From the NCBI GenBank assembly GCA_018223415.1, contig JAGTTQ010000001.1, positions 3,087,365 to 3,151,364 of the forward strand: 64,000 nucleotides of DNA, in the 5' to 3' direction. This document shows positions 42,343 through 51,576 of this stretch, in pieces. Every line of letters starts with the position of its first letter. Within the stretch, counting starts at the first letter, position 1. This DNA comes from Eubacteriaceae bacterium Marseille-Q4139. Lineage in GTDB: Bacteria; Bacillota; Clostridia; Lachnospirales; Lachnospiraceae. The position numbers were made by a program, and so were the translations under genes. The notes under the pieces are model-generated. The model was not told the DNA's origin. It made no database searches and was given only the letters and a program-made list of their open reading frames with translations.

Positions 42343-42891
42343 ATGAAAGAAATCGAAGAACGCCGCAGCATCCGGCATTATAAAGAAAAAGAAGTGGAAC
42401 CGGAGCTCATAGAAAAGCTTTTGGAGAGCGCCAGGCTTGCCCCGTCCGGGAGCAACACCCAGCCCTGGAATTTTATCATCGTAAGAAACCGCGACACCAT
42501 CGAAAAATTAGCTTATGTCACCCACAAACAGAAATGGCTTGCCGAAGTCCCCATGCTGCTCGTCTGCGTGGCCGACACAAAAAGCCGGTTCCACGACGGA
42601 GTTTTCCGCCCGGTGGACGACTATTCGGAGCTTCCGGAACTGAAAATGATGATCCGCGACAGCGCCATCGCCATGGAGCACATCTCCTTAGAGGCCGTGA
42701 CCCTGGGCCTTGGCACATGCTGGGCCTGCTGGTTCGAGCAGAAAGACATCCGCCCCATTCTCCATGTGCCGGAGGACTGCTATGTGGTGGGGCTCATCGC
42801 CGTCGGCTACCCTGATGAGGCGCCGGAGCCCAGGCCGAGAAAGGCCATGGCAGACATGGTGCGGACGGAAATGTGGGATCAGGCCCAATAG
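42343..42891 (+). CDS. Nitroreductase-family FMN oxidoreductase
   Basis: 182 residues. Typical N-terminus EERRSIRHYKEKEVEPELIEKLLESARLAPSGSNTQPW binds FMN phosphate via the Arg/Ser residues (described in parts, residues 4-42), and LEAVTLGLGTCWACWF follows. These flavin enzymes reduce nitro, quinone or enone groups with NAD(P)H. It lies between asp23 and nusB, an uncommon guest at this place, with its own ribosome site (AAAAGGAG). Confidence 0.9.
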   Translation: MKEIEERRSIRHYKEKEVEPELIEKLLESARLAPSGSNTQPWNFIIVRNRDTIEKLAYVTHKQKWLAEVPMLLVCVADTKSRFHDGVFRPVDDYSELPELKMMIRDSAIAMEHISLEAVTLGLGTCWACWFEQKDIRPILHVPEDCYVVGLIAVGYPDEAPEPRPRKAMADMVRTEMWDQAQ

Positions 42892-42916
42892 CCCCTCTTT
42901 TGCGGAAACAAAAGAC

Positions 42917-42945
42917 TTGTGAAAGCATGCATTTTCATGTATAAT
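42917..42945 (+). promoter_or_regulatory. Sigma-A promoter of the nusB operon
   Basis: TTGTGA (42917-42922), 17-bp spacer, perfect TATAAT (42940-42945), 44 bp before nusB. Confidence 0.8.
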
Positions 42946-42988
42946 CATAATTCAGAAATGTATGGACAGAGATAAACGGAGGTACCCA

Positions 42989-43444
42989 ATGACCAGAAGG
43001 GAATTACGGGAGCATTGCTTTAAAATGCTGTTCTGCACGGATTTTTACCCGGCAGAGGAGAAGGAAGAGCAGTTGGAGAGCTATTTTGACGCGCCGGACG
43101 AGGTGCTTACGAACCAGGACGGCTCCGATGAGGTTGTGCACAAGGTGGAGCTTGGCGAAGAGGACAGAAAGTACCTGGAGGAGCGGGTGGAGAAAATCGT
43201 GGCCCGGATCCCGGAACTGGACAGGCAGATCAACGAGGTGACAGAGGGCTGGAGCACCAGGCGCATCGGCCGGGTGGAGCTTGCGATCCTGCGGCTGGCC
43301 GTCTATGAGATAAAAGAGGACGAATCCATCCCGGAGAAGGTGGCCATCAACGAGGCCGTGGAGCTTGCAAAAAAATACGGCGGAAACGAATCTTCGTCCT
43401 TTGTAAACGGGATCCTTGCGAAATTTGCGAAGAAACAGCCATGA
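42989..43444 (+). CDS. nusB: Transcription antitermination protein NusB
   Basis: 151 residues from ATG 42989, which has GGAGGT 7 bp upstream; ATG 42962 has none. Family hallmarks: TRRELREHCFKMLF, WSTRRIGRVELAILRLAVYEI and EAVELAKKYGGNESSSFVNGILAK. NusB with NusE binds boxA RNA for rRNA antitermination. It overlaps xseA by 4 bp. Confidence 0.96.
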   Translation: MTRRELREHCFKMLFCTDFYPAEEKEEQLESYFDAPDEVLTNQDGSDEVVHKVELGEEDRKYLEERVEKIVARIPELDRQINEVTEGWSTRRIGRVELAILRLAVYEIKEDESIPEKVAINEAVELAKKYGGNESSSFVNGILAKFAKKQP

Positions 43445-44667
43445 CAGGAGTCTATTCGGTTTCGCAGGTCAACTCTTATATCAAAAATATGTTTACCCAG
43501 GACTTCCTTCTTCGCCGGATTTCGGTAAAGGGGGAAGTTTCCAACTGCAAATATCACACGTCCGGCCACATCTATTTTACCTTAAAGGACGGAGGCGGCA
43601 CCTTGTCGGCCGTGATGTTTGCAGGCCAGAGACGAGGCCTCTCCTTCCGTCTCGCGGAAGGCCAGCAGGTAGTTGTAAAGGGAAACGTGGACGTCTATGA
43701 GCGTGACGGGAAGTACCAGCTTTACGCGGCGGAAATCGAGCTTGCCGGCCGCGGCGATCTGTTTTTGCGGTTTGAAAAGCTGCGAAACGAGTTGGAGGAA
43801 ATGGGGATGTTTGCGGCAGAATATAAGCAGGACATTCCCAGGTACGCCACGAAAATCGGCATCGTCACAGCGCCCACCGGCGCTGCCGTCCGGGATATCA
43901 TAAACATCAGCAAAAGGCGGAACCCTTACGTCCAGCTTGTGCTGTACCCGGCGCTTGTCCAGGGGGCGGAGGCGAAATACAGCATCGCAAAGGGCATCGA
44001 AACCCTGGATGCCATGGGGCTTGACGTCCTGATTGTGGGCCGCGGCGGCGGTTCCATCGAGGATCTCTGGGCTTTTAATGAAGAGATGGTGGCAAGGGCG
44101 ATTTTTGCATGCAGGACGCCGGTGATCTCGGCCGTCGGCCATGAGACAGATGTCACCATCGCCGACTATGTGGCTGACCTTCGCGCGCCGACGCCGTCGG
44201 CCGCGGCGGAGTTAGCCGTCTTCGACTATGAGCAGTTTGAGGCAGATCTTCGCGCCAGGAAGCGAAAACTTGTCCGGGAAATGCGCTACCGCATTGACAG
44301 GATGCGGGATTATTTAAAACATGACCGGCTTCAGATCGAGGTCTGGCACCCGCGCCACCAGATTCAGGAAAAGCGGCTCCTTTTGGCGGAGATGGAAGAA
44401 TCCCTGGAACGCGGGATCTATGGGCGTATCGAGCGGGATAAAAACAGGCTGGCCATCATGAGCGGAAAGCTCTGGGGACTTTCGCCCCTTAAGAAATTAA
44501 GCCTCGGCTGCGGCTTTTTAACGGGGCCGGACGGGAGGCGCCTGGAGTCCGTAAGCCAGGTGAAGCCCGGCGATTTGTTTGCCGCAAGGCTTATGGACGG
44601 GCGGATTATCGCGGAGGTAAAGGAAACGGAGGAAGAGAAGGTTGGAAAACAGGAATCCGGAGACTGA
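43441..44667 (+). CDS. xseA: Exodeoxyribonuclease VII large subunit
   Basis: 408 residues. N-terminal OB fold (SVSQVNSYIKNMF, RRISVKGEVSNCKYHTSGHIYFTLKD in pieces) and catalytic part with PTGAAVRDIINISKRRNP and VGRGGGSIEDLWAFNEE, then HETDVTIADYVADLRAPTPSAAAEL. With XseB it degrades single-stranded DNA to oligonucleotides. It is somewhat short in the C-terminal coiled-coil region compared with E. coli. Overlaps xseB by 26 bp. Confidence 0.95.
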   Translation: MTGVYSVSQVNSYIKNMFTQDFLLRRISVKGEVSNCKYHTSGHIYFTLKDGGGTLSAVMFAGQRRGLSFRLAEGQQVVVKGNVDVYERDGKYQLYAAEIELAGRGDLFLRFEKLRNELEEMGMFAAEYKQDIPRYATKIGIVTAPTGAAVRDIINISKRRNPYVQLVLYPALVQGAEAKYSIAKGIETLDAMGLDVLIVGRGGGSIEDLWAFNEEMVARAIFACRTPVISAVGHETDVTIADYVADLRAPTPSAAAELAVFDYEQFEADLRARKRKLVREMRYRIDRMRDYLKHDRLQIEVWHPRHQIQEKRLLLAEMEESLERGIYGRIERDKNRLAIMSGKLWGLSPLKKLSLGCGFLTGPDGRRLESVSQVKPGDLFAARLMDGRIIAEVKETEEEKVGKQESGD

Positions 44668-44932
44668 TGTAAAACGAAACGAAAAGGCAGGCGCAGACGA
44701 GGAAGAAAAGCGCCTGGCGGCCATGAGCGTGGAGGAGACCTTTGAGGCGCTGGATGCATTGATCGATAAGCTGGAGCGCGGCGAGGGCTCTTTGGAGGAC
44801 GCCTTTAAGAACTATGAACAGGGAATGAAGCTCGTGAAGAGCTGCAATGATAAAATTGATGCCATTGAAAAACAGGTTATGGTTTTAAGCGGAGACAAGA
44901 CGGAGGAAGAAGAGGATGTCGTCTACTTTTAA
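44642..44932 (+). CDS. xseB: Exodeoxyribonuclease VII small subunit
   Basis: 96 residues from TTG 44642, preceded by GGAGGAAGAGAAGG inside xseA. Core SVEETFEALDALIDKLERGEGSLEDAFKNYEQGMKL (residues about 28-63) is the XseB helical hairpin. The first 27 residues are charged and poorly conserved, so a later in-frame start is possible. It overlaps ispA by 17 bp. Confidence 0.93.
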   Translation: MENRNPETDVKRNEKAGADEEEKRLAAMSVEETFEALDALIDKLERGEGSLEDAFKNYEQGMKLVKSCNDKIDAIEKQVMVLSGDKTEEEEDVVYF

Positions 44933-45809
44933 GGAAGAAATGGAGCAGGCCGTCCGGGAGACGGAGGCGGCGGTTTATAAATATCTTCCGGCCGAGGAAG
45001 GGCCGCAGAAAACAATCTTTGAAGCCATGAATTACAGCATGAAGGCAGGCGGGAAACGGATCCGGCCGCTCCTCATGCGGGAGACGTACCGGATGTTCGG
45101 CGGAGAGGGGGAGGCGATTGAGCCGCTCATGGCGGCCATCGAGATGATCCACACCTCGTCCTTAATCCACGACGACCTGCCGTGCATGGACAACGACGAG
45201 CTGCGGCGCGGGAAGCCGACCACCTGGAAGGCCTATGGCTATGATATGGCGGTGCTGGCCGGCGACGCGCTTATGATTTACGCCTTTGAGACGGCCGCTA
45301 AGGCATGGGAGCTGGGCGGAAAGCCGGAGCGGATCCTTGCGGCTATGAAAATCCTGGCGGAAAAGACCGGGATTTACGGCATGATCGGCGGTCAGACCGT
45401 GGACGTGGAGATGACGGGAAAAGATATCCCTGCCGACCGGCTGGATTTCATCTACCGGTTAAAGACCGGGGCGCTTTTGGAGGCGTCCATGATGATCGGA
45501 GCCGTCATGGCAGGCGCGGATGAAATGCAGGTACAAAAGACGGAGCAGATTGCGGCCAATGTGGGGCTGGCGTTCCAGATCCAGGACGATATCCTGGACG
45601 TCACCAGCAGCCAGGAGGTGCTGGGAAAGCCTGTGTTCAGCGACGAAAAAAACAGCAAAACGACCTACGTGACCCTGGAGGGGCTTGAGAAAGCCAGGGC
45701 AGATGTGAAACGAATTTCGGAGGAGGCCATGGAAATGATTTCGGGCTTTCCCGGAGAGAACCGGTTCTTAAAGGATCTGATTACGATGTTGATGAGCCGG
45801 GAGAAGTAA
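44916..45809 (+). CDS. ispA: Farnesyl/geranyl diphosphate synthase
   Basis: 297 residues of the short-chain polyprenyl synthase type. The two aspartate-rich motifs are IHDDLPCMDNDELRRGKPT and FQIQDDILDVT, which bind the Mg2+-diphosphates. It condenses DMAPP with IPP to GPP and FPP. The next gene, dxs, feeds the same MEP pathway. Confidence 0.95.
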   Translation: MSSTFKEEMEQAVRETEAAVYKYLPAEEGPQKTIFEAMNYSMKAGGKRIRPLLMRETYRMFGGEGEAIEPLMAAIEMIHTSSLIHDDLPCMDNDELRRGKPTTWKAYGYDMAVLAGDALMIYAFETAAKAWELGGKPERILAAMKILAEKTGIYGMIGGQTVDVEMTGKDIPADRLDFIYRLKTGALLEASMMIGAVMAGADEMQVQKTEQIAANVGLAFQIQDDILDVTSSQEVLGKPVFSDEKNSKTTYVTLEGLEKARADVKRISEEAMEMISGFPGENRFLKDLITMLMSREK

Positions 45810-45853
45810 CGGGGGCCGTCTGTCCTCGGAAAAACGAAGGAGTAGGATAGGAT

Positions 45854-47737
45854 ATGCTGCTGGAGAAAATAGAGCGGTCATCGGACATCAAAAATCTGAG
45901 GGAAGAGGACTACCCTCTTTTAGCGCAGGAAATCCGCCAGTTTTTATTAGAAAAAATCAGCCATACCGGCGGCCATCTGGCCTCGAACCTGGGCGTTGTG
46001 GAGCTTACCATGGCGCTCCATCTGGCCTTTAACCTCCCGACGGATAAGATTATCTGGGACGTGGGGCACCAGGCCTATACCCACAAGCTTTTAAGCGGCA
46101 GGCGGGATGGCTTTGACGAGCTGCGCCAGTTCGGCGGCATGAGCGGCTTCCCGAAGCGGAAGGAAAGCCCTTACGATGCCTTCGACACGGGCCACAGCTC
46201 CACGTCTATCTCGGCCGGCCTCGGCATCGCCCAGGCCAGGGAGATCTTAGGCGACGATTATGCCGTGATTTCCGTCATCGGCGACGGGGCGCTGACCGGA
46301 GGCATGGCTTACGAGGCCTTAAACAATGCGGCCCAGATGAAGAAAAATTTTATCATCGTCTTAAACGACAACGAGATGTCCATCTCGGAAAACGTCGGAG
46401 GGATGTCGAAATATTTAAGCAGCGTCCGGACGAAGGAGAGCTATGCCGACTTAAAAAAAGGCGTGGACAAGGCGCTTTCTTCGATTCCGCTTGTGGGGAA
46501 AAGCCTGTCCTACGGGCTGTATCTTGCAAAAAACGGGATTAAGCAGTTTCTGGTGCCCGGCATGCTGTTTGAGGACATGGGAATCACCTACTTAGGGCCG
46601 GTGGACGGCCATAACGTGAAAGAGATGGTGCAGACCTTTAAGGAGGCCAGGCGCGTCCGCCATGCCGTCCTTGTCCATGTCATCACGAAAAAGGGAAAGG
46701 GCTATGCCCCTGCGGAAAAGAACCCGTCCAGGTTTCACGGCGTGGAGCCCTTTGACATTGCGACGGGGAAGCCGCTTAAAGAAAAGGTTTACCCGAGCTA
46801 CACGGATGTGTTTTCCAAAAAAATCTGTGAGCTTGCGGAGAAAAATAAAAATGTTGTGGCGCTGACGGCGGCCATGCCGGACGGAACCGGGCTTTCCCGG
46901 TTTGCGAAGAAGTTCCCGGAGCGGTTCTTCGACGTGGGAATCGCTGAGGCCCATGCAGTCACAGCAGCGGCAGGCATGGCGTCTGCCGGCTTAAAGCCGG
47001 TGGTGGCCGTGTATTCGTCGTTCCTCCAGAGGGGGTACGACCAGGTGCTTCATGACGTCTGCATCCAGGAGCTGCCGGTGTTTTTCTGCATCGACCGGGC
47101 CGGTCTCGTGGGAAGCGACGGCGAGACCCATCAGGGGATTTTCGACGTTTCCTTTTTAAGCCTGGTGCCCGGCATGAGCATCATGGCGCCGAAAAACCTC
47201 TGGGAATTGGAAAACATGCTGGAATTCGGCGTGGGCTTTGACGGGCCGCTGGCCGTCCGCTACCCGAGAGGGCAGGCGTACCGCGGCCTTAAGGAATTTG
47301 CAGCGCCCATCGAATACGGGAAAGCGGAGATGCTCTATGAGGAGAGCGGGACGGCGCTTTTCGCCCTCGGGAGCATGGTGAGCACGGGAGAACATGTGCG
47401 GGAGAAATTAAAGGCCAGGGGCCATGCCTGCACCCTTGTAAACGCCAGATTTGTAAAACCTCTGGACACGGATATGCTGGATTACCTCTGCAAGACCCAC
47501 GAGCTCATCGTCACCATGGAGGAAAACGTCCTGCGGGGCGGTATGGGCATGTGCGCCACCAGATATATCCACGAGCATTACCCCCACGTCCGCGTCCTTC
47601 AGGTGGCGCTTCCCGACGCCTACGTGGAGCACGGAAACGTCTCGCTTCTTCGGGAGATGCTTGGGATCGACAGCGATTCTGTAATTAAGAAAATCGAACA
47701 GGAGTACCTTTCCATGGCGGGAGAGGACGGCAGATAA
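45854..47737 (+). CDS. dxs: 1-deoxy-D-xylulose-5-phosphate synthase
   Basis: 627 residues, standard length. Thiamine diphosphate motif GDGALTGGMAYEALNN, N-terminal SHTGGHLASNLGVVELT with the catalytic His, and FCIDRAGLVGSDGETHQG in the pyrimidine domain. It joins pyruvate and glyceraldehyde 3-phosphate to DXP, first step of isoprenoid and thiamine precursor synthesis. GAAGGAGTAGGA precedes the start. Confidence 0.97.
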   Translation: MLLEKIERSSDIKNLREEDYPLLAQEIRQFLLEKISHTGGHLASNLGVVELTMALHLAFNLPTDKIIWDVGHQAYTHKLLSGRRDGFDELRQFGGMSGFPKRKESPYDAFDTGHSSTSISAGLGIAQAREILGDDYAVISVIGDGALTGGMAYEALNNAAQMKKNFIIVLNDNEMSISENVGGMSKYLSSVRTKESYADLKKGVDKALSSIPLVGKSLSYGLYLAKNGIKQFLVPGMLFEDMGITYLGPVDGHNVKEMVQTFKEARRVRHAVLVHVITKKGKGYAPAEKNPSRFHGVEPFDIATGKPLKEKVYPSYTDVFSKKICELAEKNKNVVALTAAMPDGTGLSRFAKKFPERFFDVGIAEAHAVTAAAGMASAGLKPVVAVYSSFLQRGYDQVLHDVCIQELPVFFCIDRAGLVGSDGETHQGIFDVSFLSLVPGMSIMAPKNLWELENMLEFGVGFDGPLAVRYPRGQAYRGLKEFAAPIEYGKAEMLYEESGTALFALGSMVSTGEHVREKLKARGHACTLVNARFVKPLDTDMLDYLCKTHELIVTMEENVLRGGMGMCATRYIHEHYPHVRVLQVALPDAYVEHGNVSLLREMLGIDSDSVIKKIEQEYLSMAGEDGR

Positions 47738-47749
47738 AAGGAGTACAGG

Positions 47750-48556
47750 ATGAAGGAGCGTTTGGATGTTCTGCTGGTAAAGAGGAACCTGGCGGAGTCC
47801 AGGGAGAAGGCGAAGGCGGTCATCATGGCCGGCATCGTCTATGTGGACGGGCAGAAGGAAGACAAGGCGGGCCAGACCTTCCCGGAGACGGCAAAGATCG
47901 AGGTGCGCGGAAATACATTAAAATATGCAAGCCGCGGAGGGCTGAAACTGGAAAAAGCCATGGAGTGCTTCGGCGTTTCCCTTGCCGGGAAAATCTGCAT
48001 GGACGTGGGCGCCTCCACCGGCGGCTTTACGGACTGCATGCTTCAGAACGGGGCCGTAAAGGTTTACGCCGTGGACGTGGGCCATGGGCAGCTTGCCTGG
48101 AAGTTAAGGAATGACGAGCGGGTCGTCTGCATGGAAAAGACGAATATCCGCTATGTGACGCCGGAGAATATCCCGGATCCGGTGGGCTTCGTGTCCATCG
48201 ACGTGTCGTTCATTTCTCTTACGAAGGTTCTGGGGCCTGTGAAGGCACTTATGGAACCGGACGGCCAGGTGGTCTGCTTAATCAAGCCGCAGTTTGAGGC
48301 CGGCAGGGAGAAGGTCGGAAAGAAAGGCGTCGTCCGGGACAAGGCCGTCCATTTGGAGGTCATTGAGAGCGTCGCCATGTTCGCCGGTTCCATCGGTTTT
48401 GAGGCACTGGGACTGGAGTATTCGCCGATCAAAGGGCCGGAGGGAAACATCGAATACCTGCTCTGGCTTAAAAACTGTACGGACGGCAGGACGTTTGAAA
48501 ACACGAAAATCGCGGCCGGAAGGATTGTGGAGGAGGCCCACGGGGCTTTGGACTGA
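47750..48556 (+). CDS. TlyA-family rRNA methyltransferase with S4 domain
   Basis: 268 residues. N-terminal S4 RNA-binding domain (ERLDVLLVKRNLAESREKAKAVIMAG) and an FtsJ-like methyltransferase domain with SAM loop CMDVGASTGGFTDCMLQNGA and SIDVSFISLTKVL. Likely 2'-O-methylates 16S/23S rRNA cytidines as TlyA does; the B. subtilis relative is YqxC. Its last base is the first of nadK. Confidence 0.92.
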   Translation: MKERLDVLLVKRNLAESREKAKAVIMAGIVYVDGQKEDKAGQTFPETAKIEVRGNTLKYASRGGLKLEKAMECFGVSLAGKICMDVGASTGGFTDCMLQNGAVKVYAVDVGHGQLAWKLRNDERVVCMEKTNIRYVTPENIPDPVGFVSIDVSFISLTKVLGPVKALMEPDGQVVCLIKPQFEAGREKVGKKGVVRDKAVHLEVIESVAMFAGSIGFEALGLEYSPIKGPEGNIEYLLWLKNCTDGRTFENTKIAAGRIVEEAHGALD

Positions 48557-49404
48557 TGCGGAAGTTTTATATCATAGCAAACACGGAAAAGGAGCGCGCA
48601 AAGCAGGCAAAGGACGAGATTGCCGCATATCTTGAGGCGCGCGGCTGTACCTGCAAAAGCTCGAAGCGGGCGTTTTCAGGGCAGAATCATTATACGGAGC
48701 CGGATGAGGTGCCGGAGGACACGGAATGCGTCATCACCCTGGGCGGCGACGGGACGTTAATCCAGGCGGCCAGGGATCTTGCCGGCCGGAACCTGCCGAT
48801 CATCGGCATCAACATGGGAACGCTGGGGTATTTGACCCAGATTGCCGGCACCGACGACATCGAAAGCCACCTGGACGCGTTAATCGAAGACCGCTATCAG
48901 ATCGAGGAGCGGATGATGCTGACCGGCCGGGTGTACCATAACGGCGTCATGACGGCGGAAAACATCGCCTTAAACGACATTGTCCTCACAAGGGAAGGGC
49001 CTTTGAGGGTCCTGAAATTCCGGATTTATGTGGACGGAGAGCTTCTAAATGTGTACAGCGCCGACGGGATGATCGTGGCGACGCCCACCGGTTCCACGGC
49101 CTACAACCTTTCGGCCGGCGGGCCCATCGCGGCGCCGGGGGCAAAGCTCATGATCCTGACGCCGGTTTCGCCCCACACGATCACGTCCCGAAGCATCGTT
49201 TTGGAGGCCGGAAGCAAAATCCGCCTGGAAATTTCCAGAGCCAACAGCGGCGGACAGACGGCAGCCTTTGACGGCGATTCCTACGTGGGGCTTGAGCAGG
49301 GGGATTTTATTGAGATCGAAAAGTCAGAGCTTGTGACGCGGGTTGTCAAGCTGGATCAGCGTTCGTTCCTGGAGATTTTAAAGCATAAGATGTTTGAAGA
49401 ATAG
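48556..49404 (+). CDS. nadK: NAD kinase
   Basis: 282 residues. ATP-NAD kinase motifs GGDGTLIQAARDL (GGDGT), INMGTLGYLTQI and ATPTGSTAYNLSAGGPI. It phosphorylates NAD+ to NADP+. Start overlaps the tlyA-like stop by one base. Confidence 0.96.
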   Translation: MRKFYIIANTEKERAKQAKDEIAAYLEARGCTCKSSKRAFSGQNHYTEPDEVPEDTECVITLGGDGTLIQAARDLAGRNLPIIGINMGTLGYLTQIAGTDDIESHLDALIEDRYQIEERMMLTGRVYHNGVMTAENIALNDIVLTREGPLRVLKFRIYVDGELLNVYSADGMIVATPTGSTAYNLSAGGPIAAPGAKLMILTPVSPHTITSRSIVLEAGSKIRLEISRANSGGQTAAFDGDSYVGLEQGDFIEIEKSELVTRVVKLDQRSFLEILKHKMFEE

Positions 49405-49422
49405 AAAGGGGAGTCAAAACCG

Positions 49423-49872
49423 GTGAAGGTAGACAGACACAGCAAGATCGTGGAGCTGATCGGGAAGTACCAGATTGAGACGCAGGAGGAGTTAGCGGAG
49501 TATTTGAAGCAGGCCGGCTACAAGGTGACTCAGGCGACCGTGTCCCGGGATATCAGGGAGTTAAAGCTTACGAAGGTGCCGCGGGACGGCGGAAAACAGT
49601 GTTATGCCGTGATGGAGGCCAAGAAGGACTTCGGGGAAAAGTACCTGCGGATTTTAAGGGACTGCTTTGTGACCATGGACATGGCCCAGAACATCCTTGT
49701 CATCAAGACGGTCTCCGGCATGGCGATGGCCGTGGCCGAGGCCCTTGACGTCATCAACTTCCACGAGATTGTAGGCTGTGTGGCCGGAGACAACACAATC
49801 ATGTGCGCGGTGCGTTCCGTGGACGATACGATTCTTTTAATGGACAAGTTAAGGAAGATCGTGGCAGAATAG
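49423..49872 (+). CDS. argR: Arginine repressor ArgR
   Basis: 149 residues from GTG 49423 behind AAAGGGGAG. N-terminal winged helix (KIVELIGKYQIETQEELAEYL, VTQATVSRDIRELKL) and C-terminal arginine-binding trimerisation domain (HEIVGCVAGDNTIMCAV). It senses arginine and represses its synthesis; in this gene string it is often beside recN. Confidence 0.96.
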   Translation: MKVDRHSKIVELIGKYQIETQEELAEYLKQAGYKVTQATVSRDIRELKLTKVPRDGGKQCYAVMEAKKDFGEKYLRILRDCFVTMDMAQNILVIKTVSGMAMAVAEALDVINFHEIVGCVAGDNTIMCAVRSVDDTILLMDKLRKIVAE

Positions 49873-49883
49873 GGGGTGGCTGC

Positions 49884-51557
49884 ATGCTGCTTGGCTTGCG
49901 CGTGAAAAACCTGGCCCTGATTGAGCGGGCCGAGGTAGAGTTTGCCGGGGGCCTCAATATACTGACGGGAGAAACCGGCGCCGGAAAATCCATCATCATC
50001 GGATCGGTGGGGCTGGCGCTTGGAGCGAAAGCATCAAAGGATATGATCCGTGCCGGGGAAGACTATGCGTATATCGAGCTTGTCTTTTCCGTGGACGGAG
50101 AGAAAAAGAGAAAAGAGCTGGAGGCCCTGGACGTGTATCCGGACGAGGACGGGCTTCTCATCATTTCCAGGAAGATTTCCCAGGCCAGGAGCACCAGCCG
50201 GATCAATGACGAGACGGTTACTGCGTCGAAGCTCAAAGCCGTGACAGGCCTGCTTCTTGACATCCACGGGCAGCATGAGCACCAGTCCCTGCTCCACCGC
50301 CAGAAGCATCTGGAGATTCTCGACGAATACTCCAGACAGGAAACGGAAAGCTTGAAGACCGAGACGGCAAAGGCGTACAAGCGGTATCTGGAGCTTAAGA
50401 CGAAGGCGGAAAGCTTTTCCATGGACGGGGAACAGAGAAGGCGGGAGGCCGATTTTTTGCGGTTTGAAATCGACGAGATTGAGCAGGCCGGGATCCGTCC
50501 CGGAGAAGAAGAGGAGCTGGCGGCCAGGTACCGCCGGTTCATCCATGGGCAGAAAATCATGGAGGCCATGCAGTCGGCCTATCAGGCCGTGGACAGCGAT
50601 GAGATCGGGCGGGCGCTGCGGTCGGTGGAGTCGGTGGCTGCCTATGACGACAGGCTTTCGGATATCGTGGGCCAGCTTTCCGACGCGGAGAACATGCTTT
50701 CCGATCTCGGGCGCTCCATGGCGGATTATATGGAAGACATGGAGTTTGACGAAGAGGAATTTAAGGAGACCGAAGAGCGGCTGGACTTCATCCGCGGCAT
50801 GATGGCAAAGTACGGGAATTCCGAAGAAGCGGTGCTCGGGCGGCTTTCGGAAAAGAAGGCGCGGCTTTCGGAGCTGGAGCATTATGAGGAGAGCCTGGAA
50901 AAGGCGAAGCGCGGGCTGGCTGCCCAGGAAAAGGAGCTTTATGGGATTTGTCTCAGGCTTTCCGAGGCCAGGAAGAAGGCAGCCGGCGTGCTTTGTGAGC
51001 GGATTAAGGAGGAGCTTGTGGATCTCAATTTCCTCCAGGTGGATTTCCGGATCAACATGGCGCGGATGAATCACATGACGGCAAACGGGTTTGACGAGGT
51101 GGAATTCTGTATCTCCACGAACCTTGGAAGCGCGCCGCCGAGGCCCCTCGGGGAAGTGGCATCCGGCGGAGAGCTGTCCAGAATCATGCTGGCGATCAAG
51201 ACTGTCTTGGCGGACAGCGACGATATCCCGACGCTGATTTTCGACGAAATCGACGCCGGCATCAGCGGCCGGACGGCCCAGAAGGTCTCCGAGCGCCTTT
51301 CCTACATTGCAAAGAAGCACCAGGTGCTCTGCATCACCCACCTGCCGCAGATCGCGGCCATGGCGGATACGCATTTTGAAATCCAAAAGTCGGTGGAGGA
51401 CGGAAAGACCGTCACGAAAATCCACATGTTAAATCACGAAGAGCAGGTGGACGAGCTGGCGAGGCTCCTTGGCGGCGCGGAGATCACCGAGAAGGTGCGG
51501 GAGAGCGCGGAGGAGATGAAGCGGCTGGCAGAGGAGACGAAGAAACGGATTCAGTAA
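49884..51557 (+). CDS. recN: DNA repair protein RecN
   Basis: 557 residues from ATG 49884, 11 bp after argR. SMC-like ATPase: Walker A GETGAGKSIIIGSVGLALG, QHEHQSLL, a central coiled coil (about 155-370), signature ASGGELSRIMLAIK and Walker B TLIFDEIDAGISG. It acts early at double-strand breaks. A longer frame upstream lies in argR and is not used. Confidence 0.96.
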   Translation: MLLGLRVKNLALIERAEVEFAGGLNILTGETGAGKSIIIGSVGLALGAKASKDMIRAGEDYAYIELVFSVDGEKKRKELEALDVYPDEDGLLIISRKISQARSTSRINDETVTASKLKAVTGLLLDIHGQHEHQSLLHRQKHLEILDEYSRQETESLKTETAKAYKRYLELKTKAESFSMDGEQRRREADFLRFEIDEIEQAGIRPGEEEELAARYRRFIHGQKIMEAMQSAYQAVDSDEIGRALRSVESVAAYDDRLSDIVGQLSDAENMLSDLGRSMADYMEDMEFDEEEFKETEERLDFIRGMMAKYGNSEEAVLGRLSEKKARLSELEHYEESLEKAKRGLAAQEKELYGICLRLSEARKKAAGVLCERIKEELVDLNFLQVDFRINMARMNHMTANGFDEVEFCISTNLGSAPPRPLGEVASGGELSRIMLAIKTVLADSDDIPTLIFDEIDAGISGRTAQKVSERLSYIAKKHQVLCITHLPQIAAMADTHFEIQKSVEDGKTVTKIHMLNHEEQVDELARLLGGAEITEKVRESAEEMKRLAEETKKRIQ

Positions 51558-51576
51558 GGAAAAGGGGGATTTACAA

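Noticed and set aside
50034..51425. Long minus-strand frame of 463 codons opposite recN.
   Set aside because: It mirrors the high third-position G+C of recN, has no ribosome site and no recognisable domain; recN itself is certain.
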